Positions 61,748 through 64,000 of a DNA stretch of 64,000 nucleotides are shown here, piece after piece. The stretch covers positions 4,030,001 to 4,094,000 of the forward strand of contig NZ_CP026652.1 in the NCBI RefSeq assembly GCF_002946835.1. Reading direction: 5' to 3'. The position numbers and the translations under genes are program-made. The notes under the pieces were generated by a model that made no database searches, had not been told where the DNA came from, and worked only from the letters and a program-made list of their open reading frames with translations. Numbering within the stretch: position 1 is the first letter of the stretch; every line of letters starts with the position of its first letter. This stretch comes from Streptomyces dengpaensis (lineage in GTDB: Bacteria; Actinomycetota; Actinomycetes; Streptomycetales; Streptomycetaceae).

Positions 61748-64000
61748 ATGCAACTCGCCGCGATCATCGTGTCGCTGGTTCTGACCGTGGTCGGCGTTGC
61801 GCTGCTCGCACGCGCCATCGGCCAGTTCGTCCGGTACTTCAAGCTCGGCCAGCCAGTGCCCGCCGGCAGCCGGACCGACAACCCCTACCAGCGCAGTGTG
61901 ACGCTGGTGCGGGAGTTCCTCGGCCACACGCGGATGAACCGCTGGGGCATCGTCGGCTTCGCCCACTGGTTCGTGGCGGTGGGCTTCCTGACGCTGCCGC
62001 CGACCCTGGTGCAGGCGTTCGGTCAGCTCTTCAAGGCCGACTGGGTGCTGCCGGTCATCGGCGGCTTCCTGCCGTTCGAGATGTACACCGAGTTCATCGC
62101 TGTGATGACCGTCCTCGGCATCCTCGTGCTGATGGCGATCCGGCTGCTGAGCCTGCCGTCCCGGGCGGGCCGCAAGTCCCGCTTCGCGGGCTCCAAGGCG
62201 GGTCAGGCGTACTTCGTCGAGTACGTCATCCTGACCATCGGCCTGGCGATCTACGTGCTGCGCGGCCTGGAAGGCGCGATCCACCACGTCGAGCACTACG
62301 AGGCCGCGTACTTCGCCTCGTACCCCCTCGTCCTCGCCTTCAAGGGCCTGAGCGTCGGCGCGCTCCAGAACCTCGTCTACTTCACCGCGATGATCAAGAT
62401 CGGGACGTCGTTCGTCTGGATGATCGTCGTCTCGCTGAACACCAACATGGGCGTGGCCTGGCACCGCTTCCTGGCCTTCCCCAACATCTGGTTCAAGCGC
62501 AACGCGACCGGTGAGACGGCCCTTGGCGCGCTGCAGCCGATGACGTCGGGCGGCAAGCCGATCGACTTCACCGACCCGGGCGAGGACGACGTCTTCGGTG
62601 TCTCGCAGGTCGAGCAGTTCTCCTGGAAGGGCCTGCTGGACTTCTCCACGTGTACGGAGTGCGGGCGTTGCCAGTCGCAGTGCCCGGCCTGGAACACCGG
62701 CAAGCCGCTGTCGCCGAAGCTGCTGATCATGTCGCTGCGCGACCACGCGCATGCCAAGGCGCCGTACATGCTCGCGGGCGGCGGTAAGGACATGGAGGGC
62801 GAGGAGAAGGCGTCTGCCGAGGCTTTGAAGGACGTTCCCGCCGCGGCTCTGGCGGAGGCCGAGCGTCCGCTGATCGGCACCGTCGAGGAGAACGGCGTCA
62901 TCGACCCGGACGTGCTGTGGTCCTGCACCACCTGCGGCGCCTGTGTCGAGCAGTGCCCGGTCGACATCGAGCACATCGACCACATCGTCGACATGCGCCG
63001 CTACCAGGTGATGATCGAGTCCGCGTTCCCGTCCGAGGCGGGCACGATGCTCAAGAACCTGGAGAAGAAGGGCAACCCCTGGGGCCTGGCCAAGAAGCAG
63101 CGCCTGGAGTGGACCAAGGAAGTCGACTTCGAGGTGCCGGTCGTCGGCAAGGACATCGAGGACCTCTCCGAGGTCGACTACCTGTACTGGGTCGGCTGCG
63201 CCGGCGCCCTCGAGGACCGCGCCAAGAAGACCACCAAGGCCTTCGCGGAGCTGCTGCACATCGCGGGCGTCAAGTTCGCGATCATGGGCGGCGACGAGAA
63301 GTGCACCGGCGACTCCGCCCGCCGCCTGGGCAACGAGCCGCTGTTCCAGGAACTCGGCATGGAGAACGTCGCCGCGCTGAACATGGCCTTCGGCGAGGAC
63401 GACGAGGACGAGTCGACCAAGAAGCCGAAGTCCGCGAAGAAGATCGTCTCCACCTGCCCGCACTGCTTCAACACCATCGCCAACGAGTACCCGCAGCTCG
63501 GTGGCGACTACGAGGTCATCCACCACACCCAGCTGCTCCAGCACCTCATCGACGAGGGCAAGCTGATCCCGGTCACCCCGGTCGACGGCCTGGTCACCTA
63601 CCACGACCCCTGCTACCTGGGCCGCCACAACAAGATCTACACGCCCCCGCGCGAGATCATGTCCGCCGTCCCGGGCCTGCGCCAGCAGGAGATGCACCGC
63701 CACAAGGAACGCGGCTTCTGCTGCGGTGCCGGCGGCGCGCGGATGTGGATGGAGGAGCGGATCGGCAAGCGCATCAACAACGAGCGTGTCGACGAGGCTC
63801 TGTCGCTGAACCCGGACATCGTCTCCACCGCCTGCCCGTTCTGCCTCGTCATGCTGACCGACTCGGTCAACGGCAAGAAGGCTGCATCTGACAGCGGCTC
63901 CGCCGCGGGCGGCAAGGCCAAGGAATCCATCCAGGTCGTCGACGTCGCCCAACTGCTGCTGGACTCCGTCAAGACTCCGGCCGACGACGAGCCCCCGGCG
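61748..64000 (+). CDS. membrane Fe-S oxidoreductase, EtfD-type (HdrD/GlpC-like), 3' end outside window
   Basis: The frame is open from ATG 61748 to the right edge (751 residues so far). GAGGAG lies 6 bases before the ATG. The first 250 residues have six or so membrane helices (NarI-like, with histidines for heme b). Two [4Fe-4S] motifs follow, STCTECGRCQSQCPAW (about 300) and SCTTCGACVEQCPVD (about 394). Two CCG domains carry VGCAGALEDR, CPHCFNTIANEYP, YHDPCYLGRHNK and RGFCCGAGGARMWME with ACPFCLVML. This is the plan of Mycobacterium EtfD (Rv0338c), which passes electrons from ETF to quinone during beta-oxidation. Near the edge the chain becomes Lys/Asp-rich, so it may end soon after. Confidence 0.92.
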   Translation, partial: MQLAAIIVSLVLTVVGVALLARAIGQFVRYFKLGQPVPAGSRTDNPYQRSVTLVREFLGHTRMNRWGIVGFAHWFVAVGFLTLPPTLVQAFGQLFKADWVLPVIGGFLPFEMYTEFIAVMTVLGILVLMAIRLLSLPSRAGRKSRFAGSKAGQAYFVEYVILTIGLAIYVLRGLEGAIHHVEHYEAAYFASYPLVLAFKGLSVGALQNLVYFTAMIKIGTSFVWMIVVSLNTNMGVAWHRFLAFPNIWFKRNATGETALGALQPMTSGGKPIDFTDPGEDDVFGVSQVEQFSWKGLLDFSTCTECGRCQSQCPAWNTGKPLSPKLLIMSLRDHAHAKAPYMLAGGGKDMEGEEKASAEALKDVPAAALAEAERPLIGTVEENGVIDPDVLWSCTTCGACVEQCPVDIEHIDHIVDMRRYQVMIESAFPSEAGTMLKNLEKKGNPWGLAKKQRLEWTKEVDFEVPVVGKDIEDLSEVDYLYWVGCAGALEDRAKKTTKAFAELLHIAGVKFAIMGGDEKCTGDSARRLGNEPLFQELGMENVAALNMAFGEDDEDESTKKPKSAKKIVSTCPHCFNTIANEYPQLGGDYEVIHHTQLLQHLIDEGKLIPVTPVDGLVTYHDPCYLGRHNKIYTPPREIMSAVPGLRQQEMHRHKERGFCCGAGGARMWMEERIGKRINNERVDEALSLNPDIVSTACPFCLVMLTDSVNGKKAASDSGSAAGGKAKESIQVVDVAQLLLDSVKTPADDEPPA

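Noticed and set aside
61688..63952. 754-residue reverse-strand frame opposite the EtfD-like gene
   Set aside because: It is the antisense shadow of a highly biased GC-rich gene; the plus strand has Fe-S and CCG motifs and a good ribosome binding site.

Overview
The window is about 64 kb of a high-GC actinobacterial chromosome, almost certainly Streptomyces. Third codon positions are nearly all G or C, GTG and TTG starts are common, and AGGAG-type ribosome binding sites are clear. The family content is also typical: an XRE/DUF5753 + DUF397 + HATPase cluster, DUF5063, DUF3151, DUF2617, and an HspR/HAIR-controlled dnaK operon. The backbone order (asd-ask, recR-ybaB, purA, kynureninase and tryptophan dioxygenase, fba, pyrE, clpB, dnaK-grpE-dnaJ-hspR) reads as core chromosome. 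No rRNA, tRNA, CRISPR array or prophage was found.

Layout. 0-7 kb: the 3' end of a LacZ-type beta-galactosidase; a sigma factor coupled to a membrane protein; asd-ask (aspartate pathway) with a likely internal start for the aspartokinase beta subunit; DUF5063-recR and ybaB/ebfC. 7-18 kb: a two-TM SLATT-like protein, a membrane protein with a phosphate-binding-type domain, a Ser/Thr kinase, a class III aminotransferase next to a GntR regulator, purA, and a degenerate diacylglycerol-kinase-like protein. 18-25 kb: a MarR-type regulator divergent from an ABC exporter whose permease carries a 3' frameshift, a Uma2-family protein, a cytochrome P450, and a response regulator whose partner histidine kinase is reduced to its two ends. 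25-30 kb: tryptophan catabolism (formamidase-like hydrolase, kynureninase, tryptophan 2,3-dioxygenase). Two inverted 113-bp elements and a 22-bp tandem repeat lie around the hydrolase. 30-42 kb: a DHA2-type MFS transporter, fba, pyrE, an aldose epimerase, a CoxG-like protein, a membrane spermidine-synthase-like protein with DUF2617, a small Cys/Gly-rich membrane protein, an aminotransferase, a membrane mannosyltransferase-like protein and a YbjN-domain protein. 42-61 kb: clpB, and an unusual cassette of an exported DVGW-repeat peptide, a Rieske-like remnant and two LuxR-type regulators. An orphan sugar-binding lipoprotein, a secreted PA14/Fn3 protein, the XRE/DUF397/HATPase/Uma2 cluster and the dnaK heat-shock operon follow. 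61-64 kb: a WecA-like glycosyltransferase and the start of an EtfD-type Fe-S membrane oxidoreductase that runs off the right edge.

Common threads. HspR probably controls its own operon and clpB through HAIR dyads at 44885, 60136 and 60188; the first also sits just upstream of a divergent flavin/F420-type gene. A dispersed repeat (a GGCGTTTGAGGACGAG-type core plus a GC-rich hairpin) occurs after many genes and has become coding at the end of the glycosyltransferase gene. The most promising candidate for an undescribed system is the DVGW-repeat peptide / Rieske-like / LuxR cassette at 45.5-48.4 kb. The inverted MITE-like pair and the internally deleted histidine kinase are the clearest signs of recent rearrangement.
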